Source of the DNA: JAGQPD01 sp020426865
Lineage (GTDB): Bacteria; Planctomycetota; Planctomycetia; Pirellulales; Pirellulaceae
Assembly: GCA_041399065.1 (NCBI GenBank)
Contig: JAWKTN010000015.1
Span: 1-64,000, forward strand
Direction of reading: 5' to 3'
DNA length: 64,000 nucleotides
Positions 28,439-38,159 of the stretch are shown piece by piece (the stretch's first letter is position 1; every line of letters begins with the position of its first letter). Below the pieces are notes generated by a model. That model saw only the letters and a list, made by a program, of their open reading frames with translations. It did not search any database and was not told the origin of the DNA. A program made the position numbers and the translations under genes.

Positions 28439-30928
28439 CTAGTCGTAAACCAACTGCCCGGTTGCCCGCGTCTCTTGCTCCGATACCAAACGAACCCATG
28501 ACGCTTGAAATGCATCCGGGAATTGAAACGTCAGCGGCTCGCCAGTCGGCACGGCCAGCGACTGATAGCGATGCCATTGATTGTCACCAGTAACATCCAC
28601 CTCGACGTGAATCGTCACTGGCTCCGCCGACGAGTGCGATAGCCGCAGTGCTTTATGATCGTATCCGGTCATCAAATAGGGGTCCGATGGCTTGCCCGAC
28701 TCCACTAACGTGTCTTTCCACGGCCCACCTGTCCCGGTCGGCTTCCCTAACCGCCAGAGATCATCCACACCACCAAGCCATAGGCCCATGGAACGGTCTG
28801 CGTTCACAAACACATGGCCGTCTGCGGATGCACTGGCCTTTGTTCCTGACAACACGAGCAGTCCATTCCAAGAACAGTAGTCGGCAATCTTCTTGGAATG
28901 ACTCGCTACCGGTCGCATCCTGTTGAAGGCCGGTGGCGCTCCGTTTGTGACCAAAGGCACTTCATAAAAAGTCCCGTGGATGTTGGCCAATACGCGTTCC
29001 GATTCGACTTCGCGAATATCACGCGGCCAACCGAATTCGAATGGTCGATCGAATTCCAGTCTTCCTTTCGGCAATCTCAGCGTCTGACCACGATGGGAGA
29101 TCTTCACCGAAGCTTCGTCCACGCCAAAGATGGGGTTCACCTCGAGCAGTGCCGCAAGTCGCTCGTCTTGCTCCACTTCCACAAATTCGAACTGTGTTTT
29201 TGTGAATTCCAAAGGAGGGCCTGCTTCCTCCACGACGCATAGATTGCGATTGTGTTTGGCGGCGTATACCCTTGCTCCCAACGCTTCGTCTTCGATTTCC
29301 GCAAGCCCGTGGAATAACTCTCGATTCTCCTCGGCGGTGCCATCGGCAAAGCGTGCATTGGTTTGGCAGAGAAACGCTGTTGCGGTGCAGTCTCGATCCG
29401 TAGTGAACCGCAACCATTCCGCATCGAGATCGTCAGGCAGCAAGTGAGCGACGTAGTTGTTCGACGATAGCGTCACTTGCTCGAGATTCTCCCACGTACC
29501 ATTCCCGCGACGATCCACCTGTAGTGAAACTTGGATTGGTGTTGATTCAGTGGATTTTCCGACCGCCAAATGCACGACACGTCGCTTAAAGCCCGCTACT
29601 AGAAACGGATCCGACGGAGTATTCGCCTGCACGTCATCTTCCAGCCACGGACCGCCGAATCCGCTGGCTGGCCCCCATTGCTTCAGATCCTCAACGGTGC
29701 CAAACCAGAGGTTGCTCTGCGGTTGCCCGGCCAATCGGTTGCCCTGAATGCTTGTCTCATCCGTGGCCAACACTATCTTGTCATTCCAAACGCAGAAGTC
29801 GGGAATGTACCGCAGGTGACTGCTGATCGGACGAAGGCCTTGCGAATTATCACGAGAGAATGTGGGCGGAAAGTCGAAGAACATGCCGTGCATATCCATC
29901 ATCCAGCGTCCGCCGGTGATTTCGCGGATACGGGGCCATTCGGTGTACCAGCCGTGTCGAGCATCGTTACAGTAGGCGGCCTTCGGCAAGAGGTACGTAT
30001 GCCATTTGCCATCTTCGAGAAGTTTTAGCCGAAGGCTGCGACGATCCCATCCGATGGCCCACAATCGGTCGTTGCTGTCACTGCCACCGGTGATTCCCGA
30101 CGGACCCGTGACGTCGGTATATTGCCGGCGTTCGACGATCCGCCACTGCTCGCCGTTCCACTCCGCCAGCACTCCCGCTTCATCCGGGGAGGTCGCCGCA
30201 CCTCCGACCAGCACATCGGCATAGTTCCCCACGGCCAATTCGCCATTGTTGGAAATGACCAATCGTCCTTGCGATGTGTAACCGCCCTTGCTATGCCATC
30301 CGGGGACTGGCTTCTTGAACAATCGATTCACGGCCAACGTGTGAACGTTCGCCTCCCAGATCGACCCTTCCATATCGATGTAGTAGACCATGTGCGCAGG
30401 GTCAGTCAGATGGCGTGCGATGGCAGTGACGCGAATTGGCATATCCCGCGGCGATATCACTCGCACCTTGCCGTGGTCGTCAATCAGGTAATGTGCGATC
30501 AGCAATTGCCTGGACTCGCGATGGATCATGCGACCAGCCGGCGTACCACCGACGCTTTCGGGGTGTATCGTCAATTCTCGCAAGTCTGGGTCGATTGAAT
30601 AGAGCTTGTGCTCGCTGCCACGCGGCATGTGTGGCGCGTAGTTGACCATCCACAGTCTGCCAGCCCAAGGGACAATCGCGCCAATTCCACATTCGTTGTG
30701 TCCGTCCAGGTAGTGTCCGCCGTTTTGACTGTAAATGCCGTATGTCGTCAAGTGCGGATACACTCCGCTGATCTGCAGGTCAGTGCGCAGGTCCGTGGAA
30801 TCACCTTGCGCCGAACCTTGCGCCGAAGTGTCGTCGTCTGCGATCAGCCTTGGAGTTGTAAGACATGCACATGCCAACGCTGCGATCCACGTTGCCGCAG
30901 AGAGCTGCCAGGACCGGATCATCGTCAT
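28439..30928 (-). CDS. Large secreted protein, unknown function, internal duplication
   Basis: 829 residues from ATG 30928 (GGAGG eight bases upstream). Signal peptide about residues 10-30 (LSAATWIAALACACLTTPRLIA). It lacks recognised catalytic motifs. Blocks such as NLWFGTVEDLKQWG, GGPWLEDDVQ and PSDPFLVAGF are repeated near the C-terminus as GLWLGGVDDLWRLG, GGPWKDTLVE and PSDPYLMTGY, so the last ~330 residues duplicate an earlier region; each is followed by a beta-rich tail with a VSLQVD/IHVEVD strand. The many W-D-x-x-I strands suggest a beta-propeller. It is divergent from the sialidase-lyase gene and just upstream of the truncated glycosidase and GH127, which implies a glycan-related role (inference). 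Confidence 0.7.
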   Translation of the reverse strand: MTMIRSWQLSAATWIAALACACLTTPRLIADDDTSAQGSAQGDSTDLRTDLQISGVYPHLTTYGIYSQNGGHYLDGHNECGIGAIVPWAGRLWMVNYAPHMPRGSEHKLYSIDPDLRELTIHPESVGGTPAGRMIHRESRQLLIAHYLIDDHGKVRVISPRDMPIRVTAIARHLTDPAHMVYYIDMEGSIWEANVHTLAVNRLFKKPVPGWHSKGGYTSQGRLVISNNGELAVGNYADVLVGGAATSPDEAGVLAEWNGEQWRIVERRQYTDVTGPSGITGGSDSNDRLWAIGWDRRSLRLKLLEDGKWHTYLLPKAAYCNDARHGWYTEWPRIREITGGRWMMDMHGMFFDFPPTFSRDNSQGLRPISSHLRYIPDFCVWNDKIVLATDETSIQGNRLAGQPQSNLWFGTVEDLKQWGPASGFGGPWLEDDVQANTPSDPFLVAGFKRRVVHLAVGKSTESTPIQVSLQVDRRGNGTWENLEQVTLSSNNYVAHLLPDDLDAEWLRFTTDRDCTATAFLCQTNARFADGTAEENRELFHGLAEIEDEALGARVYAAKHNRNLCVVEEAGPPLEFTKTQFEFVEVEQDERLAALLEVNPIFGVDEASVKISHRGQTLRLPKGRLEFDRPFEFGWPRDIREVESERVLANIHGTFYEVPLVTNGAPPAFNRMRPVASHSKKIADYCSWNGLLVLSGTKASASADGHVFVNADRSMGLWLGGVDDLWRLGKPTGTGGPWKDTLVESGKPSDPYLMTGYDHKALRLSHSSAEPVTIHVEVDVTGDNQWHRYQSLAVPTGEPLTFQFPDAFQASWVRLVSEQETRATGQLVYD

Positions 30929-31140
30929 TCGTATTGCCTCCGCCTTTCGGTTGTAACGGTACGGACTCCCATTGTGTGGTTCCTTTCGCTAGCCTGCAAG
31001 CGTGAACGGTATTCCCGACGCGTCTTTTTGATCATGCCCTGTCGCGATTTTCTTCCCTTTGCCTGCTGGCTATCGCAAGGTCTTCGCACGTACAATGTGG
31101 TGGTACGAGATCTCGATTTATTGAAGGAGGCGTGAGGTAG

Positions 31141-33243
31141 ATGAAGCTCCGAATTTTTCCAATGGGCCCGCTGCATGCGAGTTTCGTCGCCCTCTCAATC
31201 ACCGTCGCATGCTGCTCTGATCGTTGCCTGGCGGAGACAGACGTGTTTGTGAGCGGCGAGGGAGGGTATCATTCGTATCGCATCCCCGCCATCGTCACGA
31301 CCAGCCAAGGTACATTGCTGGCATTCTGCGAAGGGAGAAAATCGGGGCGGGGTGACGCAGGGAATATCGATCTGCTCGTCCGCCGTTCCACGGATGCAGG
31401 CAAGACCTGGTCCGCACCGATCGTTGTCTGGGAGGACGGAGACAATACGTGTGGCAATCCGACGCCCGTCGTTGACCAGACGACCGGAACGGTTTGGCTG
31501 GCGATGACCTGGAATCTTGGCTCCGATCACGAGCGTCAGATCATGGAGGGAACGAGCAAGGACGTGCGTCATGTCTACATGACACACTCCACCGATGACG
31601 GCGTGTCGTGGCAAACGCCTGCCAAAATCAGCGACCACGTTCGAAAACCACATTGGCGTTGGTACGCGACCGGCCCCGGCAACGGAATACAATTGACGCG
31701 TGGACCCCATGTTGGTCGACTGCTGATTCCCGCCAATCATTCCGATCACCGCGGCGACGGACATCCTTATCACAGTCACGTATTCTGGTCCGACGACCAC
31801 GGCGAGTCGTGGCAATTAGGTGGCATCGAACAGGACCGCACAAACGAATCGGCGGTTGTTGAACTGACCGACGGCACCGTGTTGCACGCAATGCGATCGT
31901 ATCACGGCGAAAACAAGCGAGCGATGGCGACCAGCCAGGACGGCGGGACAATCTGGTCTGATGTGTACCTTGATGCGACTCTCGATACACCAGTGTGTCA
32001 GGCAAATATCTTGCGTTATTCTTGGCCAGACGACGATGCGACTGGAAACCGAAGTCGCCTGTTATTTTCCAGCCCGAAAGGAAAGGATCGTTCACACATG
32101 ACCGTCTGGCTCAGCTTCGACGAAGGTCGTTCGTGGCCCGTCAGCGAGGAGGTCTATGCTGGCAGTGCCGCCTATTCGAATCTTGTCGTTTTGCCCGACC
32201 ACAGTATTGGCTTGCTGTATGAGAAGCAAGGATACAAGTCGATTTCACTGGCGACGTTCTCGATCGAGTCGCTGGAGGAAGACTGGAACCGACGCTACGT
32301 ATCGGCCGAGAATGCACTGCTCTATCAACGTAACAGTGGTGGATGGCCGAAGAACTACGACCGTCGCCGTGCTCCCAACGACCAGCAGCGGCGCAAGCTT
32401 CTGGCGGAGCGAGACAAGAACGATACGATGATCGACAACGGAGCGACACACACCGAAATCCGCGTGCTCGCGCGGGCCTTTCAAGAAACGGCAGACGAAC
32501 GATTTCGTGACGCCGCGATGCGCGGCATCCACTACTTGCTAGACGGCCAGTATGAAAACGGAGGATGGCCGCAACAATTCCCCGAACCGAGAGGATACGC
32601 TCGCCACATTACTTTCAACGATAACGCGATGATCGGTGTCATGATGCTACTGCGCGATATCGCTCGCGGTGCCGAGGAATTCACCTTCGTCTCGGAAACA
32701 GCTCGCCAGCGTTGCGCCACCGCAGTCGATCGCGGCGTCGATTGTATTTTGAAATGTCAGATTTCTGTAGATGACACACCGACTGTCTGGTGTGCCCAGC
32801 ATGACCACCAGACATTTGCACCCGAAAAGGCACGAAGCTACGAACTGGTGTCACTCAGTGGTTCCGAATCGGTGGGAATCGTGCGATTTCTGATGCAGAT
32901 CGAACAACCCAGCGACGAGGTCGTGCGCGCCATTGAAAGTGCCGTGGCATGGTTCGAGCGATCGAAACTGGAAGGGATCAAAGTCAATCGGGTCCGCGAC
33001 GCCACCGCGCCCAAAGGATGGGATAAAGTCGTCATCGAAGATCTGTCGGCTCCGCCTTTGTGGGCGCGGTTTTACGACATCGGCACGAACCGGCCAATGT
33101 TCTGCGATCGCGACGGGGTCCCCAAAGCGTCGTTGGCGGAGATCGGTGTCGAACGCCGAACCGGGTACTCTTGGCTGGGCGACTATGCCGGCGATTTGCT
33201 TGCCAAGGAATTTCCCAAATGGAAAGAGAGACTAGCGAAGTAG
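31141..33243 (+). CDS. Sialidase (GH33)-pectate lyase (PL10) fusion, exported
   Basis: 700 residues with a signal peptide ending near LA-ET at residue 31. Residues about 34-378 are a GH33 six-bladed sialidase: YRIP (46-49) with its Arg, GRKSGRGDAGNID carrying the acid Asp, five Asp boxes (83-90, 150-157, 217-224, 265-272, 325-332), the NES Glu at 236, and the LLYE Tyr/Glu at 360-361. From about residue 383 the protein becomes a PL10 lyase: NSGGWPKNYD, NDTMIDNGATHTEI, YENGGWPQQFP, TFNDNAM, and the WCAQHD...ARSYELVSLSGSES block. There is practically no linker. AAGGAGG lies 11-18 bases before the start. It would cleave sialic acid-like and polygalacturonate bonds outside the cytoplasm; both active sites look complete. 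Confidence 0.88.
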   Translation: MKLRIFPMGPLHASFVALSITVACCSDRCLAETDVFVSGEGGYHSYRIPAIVTTSQGTLLAFCEGRKSGRGDAGNIDLLVRRSTDAGKTWSAPIVVWEDGDNTCGNPTPVVDQTTGTVWLAMTWNLGSDHERQIMEGTSKDVRHVYMTHSTDDGVSWQTPAKISDHVRKPHWRWYATGPGNGIQLTRGPHVGRLLIPANHSDHRGDGHPYHSHVFWSDDHGESWQLGGIEQDRTNESAVVELTDGTVLHAMRSYHGENKRAMATSQDGGTIWSDVYLDATLDTPVCQANILRYSWPDDDATGNRSRLLFSSPKGKDRSHMTVWLSFDEGRSWPVSEEVYAGSAAYSNLVVLPDHSIGLLYEKQGYKSISLATFSIESLEEDWNRRYVSAENALLYQRNSGGWPKNYDRRRAPNDQQRRKLLAERDKNDTMIDNGATHTEIRVLARAFQETADERFRDAAMRGIHYLLDGQYENGGWPQQFPEPRGYARHITFNDNAMIGVMMLLRDIARGAEEFTFVSETARQRCATAVDRGVDCILKCQISVDDTPTVWCAQHDHQTFAPEKARSYELVSLSGSESVGIVRFLMQIEQPSDEVVRAIESAVAWFERSKLEGIKVNRVRDATAPKGWDKVVIEDLSAPPLWARFYDIGTNRPMFCDRDGVPKASLAEIGVERRTGYSWLGDYAGDLLAKEFPKWKERLAK

Positions 33244-33262
33244 TACGAATTGCTACCTGCAG

Positions 33263-33880
33263 TTATGGCAGAAGGTCGTTGGCCGAAAGTCGGCCGATTT
33301 CGTGCCCGTCGAGCACGACAGGGATTGTATCATCGCCTTGATGCGCCGTGAAACGTGCATAGTCGGCAGCCGGCATCTCGCCCGATGGTTGCGAGTAAAC
33401 CTCAATGACTCGATCGACGAGATTCACGATCCAGTACGTCGGAATTCCAGCGGACGCATAGGCTCGTTTCTTCCATCCGCGATCGCGCTGGAGCGATGAA
33501 TCTGCAATTTCGACAACCAATCCGACATCGCCCGGTCCCGGATGCCGATCGCGGTATTGTTCTCGCAGGCCCCGTATCACAACGATGTCCGGCTCAGGCT
33601 CGCTATCGTGCGTCGTAATCGGCTCTTGGGAATCGACGGACCATCGTAGTGGAACGAGATTAGAAAACTTTCGCCGCGCCAATGCGGTGGCGGCAGAGTG
33701 CAATGGACTCTTGATCATCTTCCTTACCAAATATCCTTCAATCAACTCGATAGCATCGCCATCCACCAAAATCCCGGCTCGTAACATTTCGTGATATTGC
33801 ACTATGCTCAGTGGAACTACTGGCTCGGGCGGTTGTATCTCGTGACCGAGGCCCGTGTTAACATAGGGAGACGCGGACAT
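33263..33880 (-). CDS. Uma2 family endonuclease-like protein (DUF820)
   Basis: 205 residues in the Uma2/DUF820 family, a restriction-endonuclease-like fold that is hugely expanded in planctomycetes and cyanobacteria and of unclear physiological role. Recognisable motifs are IELIEGYLVRKM near residue 45, PEPDIVVIRG (the PD of the PD-(D/E)XK core), LVVEIADSSLQRDRGWKKRAYASAGIPTYWIVNL spread over residues about 121-153 with E-I-x-D and the Lys of the active site. It lies 20 bases from the convergent sialidase-lyase gene and divergent from the caspase-like gene. A stand-alone gene; DNA substrate unknown. Confidence 0.88.
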   Translation of the reverse strand: MSASPYVNTGLGHEIQPPEPVVPLSIVQYHEMLRAGILVDGDAIELIEGYLVRKMIKSPLHSAATALARRKFSNLVPLRWSVDSQEPITTHDSEPEPDIVVIRGLREQYRDRHPGPGDVGLVVEIADSSLQRDRGWKKRAYASAGIPTYWIVNLVDRVIEVYSQPSGEMPAADYARFTAHQGDDTIPVVLDGHEIGRLSANDLLP

Positions 33881-33983
33881 AAATCACCTAACAGGAAGGG
33901 GGAGGAAGCACGAGGCGTATCAAACTACAGTATAATGAGCGTCACAGCGTCTCTCCAGCACCCGCCGCCATTGATGGAACTTA

Positions 33984-35450
33984 ATGAGTATGTACAACCA
34001 CGTTTTTCACAGTCCTCACGGGGTCGTCGTCAAGGCTTTGTTGCTGGCCACGGTTGCCTTGCCCCTTGCTGGCTCGCGTATCTCAGCCAACTATGTCGTG
34101 GTGGTGTCGAAAGCCACGCGTGCTGATTCAGAATGGCACGCTGTTGTCGAGACATTGGTCGCCAAGTACGAAGCGGCAAGCGTGCTCGAATATGAGAACT
34201 CGGTGGCCGAATGCTTGCCGAAGCTTCAGGAACACTTTCCACGGTACGTTTGTTTTGTGGCGACGCCCAGTGAGTCGACACGAGGCTTTGTGGCTCAGGT
34301 TCATCGCGTGACGCGACGTTTGGACGATGATCCTTTCACAGACTGCGTGTGGGGAATTCTGACTGGGTTTGACGCGGACAATGCCCTGGCCATCGCGAAG
34401 CACAAGGAACCGTTGGTCATTCGCCGAGCGGCTGCTGGGACCGAGATTGCGTTGGAAAAGCTGCAAGAGGGACGTTGGTATTGTGAGCTGAATCAACACA
34501 AGATGGTGCACAAGGACGTCTCGGCCGAGCCGAAGCAAGAAGTGGCCCCGGCAGATACCACATCGTCGCTGGTCGATTCACTCAATGAGTACAAGCCCGA
34601 TTTGTTTGTTACTTCCGGTCACGCAACCGAACGAGATTGGCAGATTGGCTATGCCTATCGCAACGGGTATTTTCGTTCACAAGCGGGCAGTTTGTTCGGC
34701 GTCGACACCAAGTCACAGCGAATGTCGATCCATTCGCCAAACCCCAAGGTTTACCTGCCGATTGGCAACTGCCTTATGGGACACATTGATGGTACGGATG
34801 CCATGGCGTTGGCCTGGATGAATTCGGCAGGTGTGCATCAGATGATTGGCTACACTGTGCTCACCTGGTACGGCTACGCCGGATGGGGCGTGCTTGATTA
34901 CTTCGTCGAGCAACCTGGACGATACAATTTCGCAGAGGCATTTTACGCCAACCAGCAGGCACTACTGCATCGCATCGAGAAATATTTTCCGGATGCTGTG
35001 AACATCGAACTCGATGCCAACGGTCGCCCAGCCATGCCAGTGGCACTCACCGATGCCGCTCGCAGTGCCGGCCTAAGTCGGCAAGATGCGATGGGATTAC
35101 TTTACGACCGCGACGCACTGGCATTTTACGGCGATCCAGCGTGGGACGCTCGACTTGCGGACGGTCCGCTCGCTTATGATCAGCGGCTTGCTGTTTCCGG
35201 AGGCGAGTATACGGTGACGATTTCCGGAAACGAAGGGGAAAGATCTTTTGAGCCGGTAAACACCAACGGATCGCAACGCGGTTGGCGACCAATCGTCGTG
35301 TTCTTGCCACATCGGGTGAAAGACATCAACATCACGGACGGACACGACTTAGCACCTGTCGTCACCGACAATTTCGTCCTGATTCCGAATCCGCGAAAGT
35401 ATGATCCCCTGCGGGAGTATCGAGTCAGCTTTACCGCGACGCGCCAGTAG
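33984..35450 (+). CDS. Secreted caspase-fold (C25/gingipain-like) protein
   Basis: 488 residues with an N-terminal signal (VVVKALLLATVALPLAGSRISA). The order of strands (NYVVVVSK, RYVCFVATP, KPDLFVTSGHAT, KVYLPIGNCLMG, VHQMIGYTVLTWYG) resembles clan CD cysteine peptidases of gingipain type. A His-containing SGHAT (His213) after a hydrophobic strand and a Cys in GNCLMG (Cys263) after the next one are the expected catalytic dyad positions. The C-terminal ~120 residues form a beta-domain (GGEYTVTISG...RPIVVFLP). I infer a surface peptidase of uncertain specificity; fold and dyad were judged by eye only. It is divergent from the Uma2 gene. Confidence 0.55.
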   Translation: MSMYNHVFHSPHGVVVKALLLATVALPLAGSRISANYVVVVSKATRADSEWHAVVETLVAKYEAASVLEYENSVAECLPKLQEHFPRYVCFVATPSESTRGFVAQVHRVTRRLDDDPFTDCVWGILTGFDADNALAIAKHKEPLVIRRAAAGTEIALEKLQEGRWYCELNQHKMVHKDVSAEPKQEVAPADTTSSLVDSLNEYKPDLFVTSGHATERDWQIGYAYRNGYFRSQAGSLFGVDTKSQRMSIHSPNPKVYLPIGNCLMGHIDGTDAMALAWMNSAGVHQMIGYTVLTWYGYAGWGVLDYFVEQPGRYNFAEAFYANQQALLHRIEKYFPDAVNIELDANGRPAMPVALTDAARSAGLSRQDAMGLLYDRDALAFYGDPAWDARLADGPLAYDQRLAVSGGEYTVTISGNEGERSFEPVNTNGSQRGWRPIVVFLPHRVKDINITDGHDLAPVVTDNFVLIPNPRKYDPLREYRVSFTATRQ

Positions 35451-35704
35451 TGACTTGATGGCTTACAGGTTTGATCGACGCTTGATTAGCGTCGTCTCTG
35501 CAGTGTGCCAGTCGCATTGTTGCGGGTTCCTTGAGCAGTGAATGCCAAAACAGATGATCGCCCTTTCGCTCCGCTCGCGGTGGCGATCGTGGGTAACGCT
35601 ACAAGCAGCCACAGAAATGTAATTGCGCGCCGGCGTGCATCCGGCAGCAAACCTAATGTCGCCAGACATTGGGTTTGCAATCGCAGAACAAGCGCAATCC
35701 GTTG

Positions 35705-37390
35705 TCAACGTTGGGCGACCGTCAACTGCCGAGCAGCTTCGCAACCGGCAGCCAATACATTGTCATTCACGATGTCTGGCGTTCCGCCACGATACCCCAC
35801 GATGTGGGCGGTCGCTGTCACGTCGGAACCGGCGACGGCCATGTCGGGTGTCACCCCTTGTCCGCTAATTGCCTGCCCGCTCGGCGAGTAAAACTTGGCC
35901 GTCGTCAGGCGAACCCCTGATTTGACGACACTCAATGGGAAGATCCCTTGGACCGATCCCTTGCCATAGCTTTGTTCCCCCACGACACGAGCACGATGAT
36001 GATCACGCATGGCACCCGCGAATATCTCGCTGGCACTCGCAGTATCTCGATCGATTAACACAACGAGGGGCACCTGCCAGGTGCCAACGCGATGTGCGGT
36101 ATAGTCGAAATCTTCCTGACGGCTACGACCACGCGTGGAAACGATCGTGCCTTCGGTCAAAAACTTGTCGGAAACTTCGACCGAAGCTGTCAACAGTCCG
36201 CCAGGATTTCCCCGCAGATCGATGATCAAGCTCTTCATTCCTTCGCGATGCAGCTTCCAAAGGGCAGCGTCTACATCACGACTGGTCGTTTTCTGGAAAC
36301 TGGTAAGCCGAAAATAGGCGACGCCATTCTGTTTGTCGACCATCATCGCATCTTCCACGCTCGGCACGTCAACTCGCTCGCGGCGAATCGACAGTTCGCG
36401 AGGGGCGTCATTGGCAGGCGACAGCACGGCGACTTGGACAACCGAACCTTGCTCGCCTTTGAGCATATCGGCGGCCAATTCCGTCGTGATATCCTCCGTT
36501 GACTTTCCATCGACGGCAACGATACGGTCGCCCGGTTGAATTCCCGCCAGCGCGGCAGGGCCATTGCCAATGACGTCTACGATCAGCAGTGAACCTTGGT
36601 CAGATTTGAGTTCGATCCCCAACCCCACGAAGTTTCCCTCGATCTGCGAATAAACTTCGTCCAATTGCGAGCCGGAAAGATACGAGGAATACTGATCAAG
36701 CGATCCGATTGCTCCACAGCAATACTCCATGATCGTCGCACTTAACGGAATCCCCAATCGCTGCTGTGCAAGTCTCGCCGAGTAATAGACCAGGTCACGA
36801 GCCGCGCGGCGGTCTCGAACGATTCGCGTGTTGACCGAGTCACGGAGTTCATGGCGGAATGCATTGATCTGATCCGATGAAGCTTGCGGTGCGTTGATCT
36901 TCACGAACGTGGGCTTCGTCAGCGCCACGTCCAGATTGGCCGTTCCTCGCCACGTGAGCTTCTGCCAATCGGGCTCGACGACATAATGTGTCTGGATTTT
37001 CAACACCACTTCGTCAAATGCCTCCAACGCCCGACGCTCGTCGGTTGTCCGCACCAAGTTGGCGAAACTGGAATCGGCGAAACGACGGTCCAGCTCGCAG
37101 TGGATCTCAGCCAAAGTCTGGCGACGCTGTAAGTCCGTATGTTGAGGATACTTTTTCAGCGCCGCATCATAGTGCGATAACGCTTCCGGCCACCGCTGCT
37201 CCTTTTCTAACACTCGCCCCTGAGACAACACCGACTCAATCGCCGATGCGTCCTCAACGTCCCCCGGCAAAGAGGAGGTCGGTATCCGGACCTGCTCCTG
37301 TGCCCCTGCGAAGCGAGCGGAAAACGGGAGAACGGAAAGTGTGACTATTAAAAGCTGGCTGCAAACAACGCGGAAAAGACTTTGTTGCAT
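35705..37390 (-). CDS. S41 C-terminal processing peptidase (PDZ, TPR-like N-terminus)
   Basis: 561 residues from ATG 37390, which opens a signal peptide (QQSLFRVVCSQLLIVTLSVLPFSARFAGA). A TPR-like segment (RVLEKEQRWPEALSHYDAALKKYPQH, split over residues about 60-85) precedes a ~130-residue helical part, a PDZ domain (GLGIELKSDQG...GIQPGDRIVAVDGKS) and the S41 core. The Ser-Lys dyad is visible as Ser452 in DTASASEI and Lys477 in QSYGKGS, and the GNPGG turn is present. It should process or degrade periplasmic proteins at their C-termini. The TPR-like addition suggests docking to partners. No obvious operon partner: 250 bases downstream hold no supported gene. Confidence 0.88.
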   Translation of the reverse strand: MQQSLFRVVCSQLLIVTLSVLPFSARFAGAQEQVRIPTSSLPGDVEDASAIESVLSQGRVLEKEQRWPEALSHYDAALKKYPQHTDLQRRQTLAEIHCELDRRFADSSFANLVRTTDERRALEAFDEVVLKIQTHYVVEPDWQKLTWRGTANLDVALTKPTFVKINAPQASSDQINAFRHELRDSVNTRIVRDRRAARDLVYYSARLAQQRLGIPLSATIMEYCCGAIGSLDQYSSYLSGSQLDEVYSQIEGNFVGLGIELKSDQGSLLIVDVIGNGPAALAGIQPGDRIVAVDGKSTEDITTELAADMLKGEQGSVVQVAVLSPANDAPRELSIRRERVDVPSVEDAMMVDKQNGVAYFRLTSFQKTTSRDVDAALWKLHREGMKSLIIDLRGNPGGLLTASVEVSDKFLTEGTIVSTRGRSRQEDFDYTAHRVGTWQVPLVVLIDRDTASASEIFAGAMRDHHRARVVGEQSYGKGSVQGIFPLSVVKSGVRLTTAKFYSPSGQAISGQGVTPDMAVAGSDVTATAHIVGYRGGTPDIVNDNVLAAGCEAARQLTVAQR

Positions 37391-38159
37391 TTTGGGCGAT
37401 TCCCCGCAATCGCGCGACTCCCACAAGGATCCCGTCCCCGCTTCCGTTCGCGCTCATCCATCTGAAATACCACCCGCACTTGAACACTCAAATCATCAGT
37501 GTCCCTTCGCGGTCCAATAAGCCGGATGTCCTTTCCGTGCGGGCACGTTACGCTCAGTCGTGAGCGCGCCCTACTGAATATAGGACACGTTTCGCCACTG
37601 GTCAAAGAAACCGACGACTTTTCGGGGACACTCTTTTCGCTATCGAGCGAATAACCCTCACCACAATGACGATCGTCGGACGCGCCTCCTAGCGCTCGCG
37701 GGCTTCCCAAGCAGAATTGCCAGCGGGCAATACCGGTCCCATTGTATGCCCCACCTCGAGCCCCACCAAGCTGCGCCAATAAAAAACCCGCTGATTCATG
37801 GCAAAAAACACATTCTACGGCCGATCGGACAGTTGGGTGACGATGGCAACAGCGAGTGGGGCAACAGCGAGTGGGGGAATCGACCCAGGTTACGAGTATT
37901 TGCAACAACCGTCGCAATCAACAAAGCGAACCTAATCTTGGGAAAAGGGTCGTAGGGAGACGATAGAGGTCGAGGCGACGGGACGCCGATCGTTGAGTTC
38001 CAGTTTAGCGTTCCAGTTTAGCGTTGAATAATTGCGGATTAGGACGTATCGTAACGAATGGGGAGATACGGTCCCTGGGCAGCGGTAATTAGTGCGCGAG
38101 AATTCCGTTTTTTTTCGCTGATTAGACTAGGTAATGGTAGCGTCGAGGGGGAGGTAGTT
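37391..38159. promoter_or_regulatory. Divergent region upstream of ilvB with two tandem duplications
   Basis: 769 bases between the S41 protease and ilvB. Two perfect tandem duplications occur: GGCAACAGCGAGTGG at 37845-37859 and 37860-37874, and GTTCCAGTTTAGC at 37997-38009 and 38010-38022. Open frames here lack coding character. The ilvB ribosome site is near 38146-38154. No leader peptide with a branched-chain codon run was found. Confidence 0.45.

Noticed and set aside
35463..35744. Small minus-strand frames after the S41 protease, one with a hydrophobic stretch
   Set aside because: The signal-like segment at 35486-35680 has no ribosome site or mature domain, so it cannot be supported.
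37348..37917. 189-residue minus-strand frame upstream of the S41 protease
   Set aside because: Overlaps the start region of the protease in another frame and lacks protein-like composition.
37391..38159. Leader peptide/attenuator before ilvB
   Set aside because: No short frame with runs of Leu, Val or Ile codons followed by a terminator was found.
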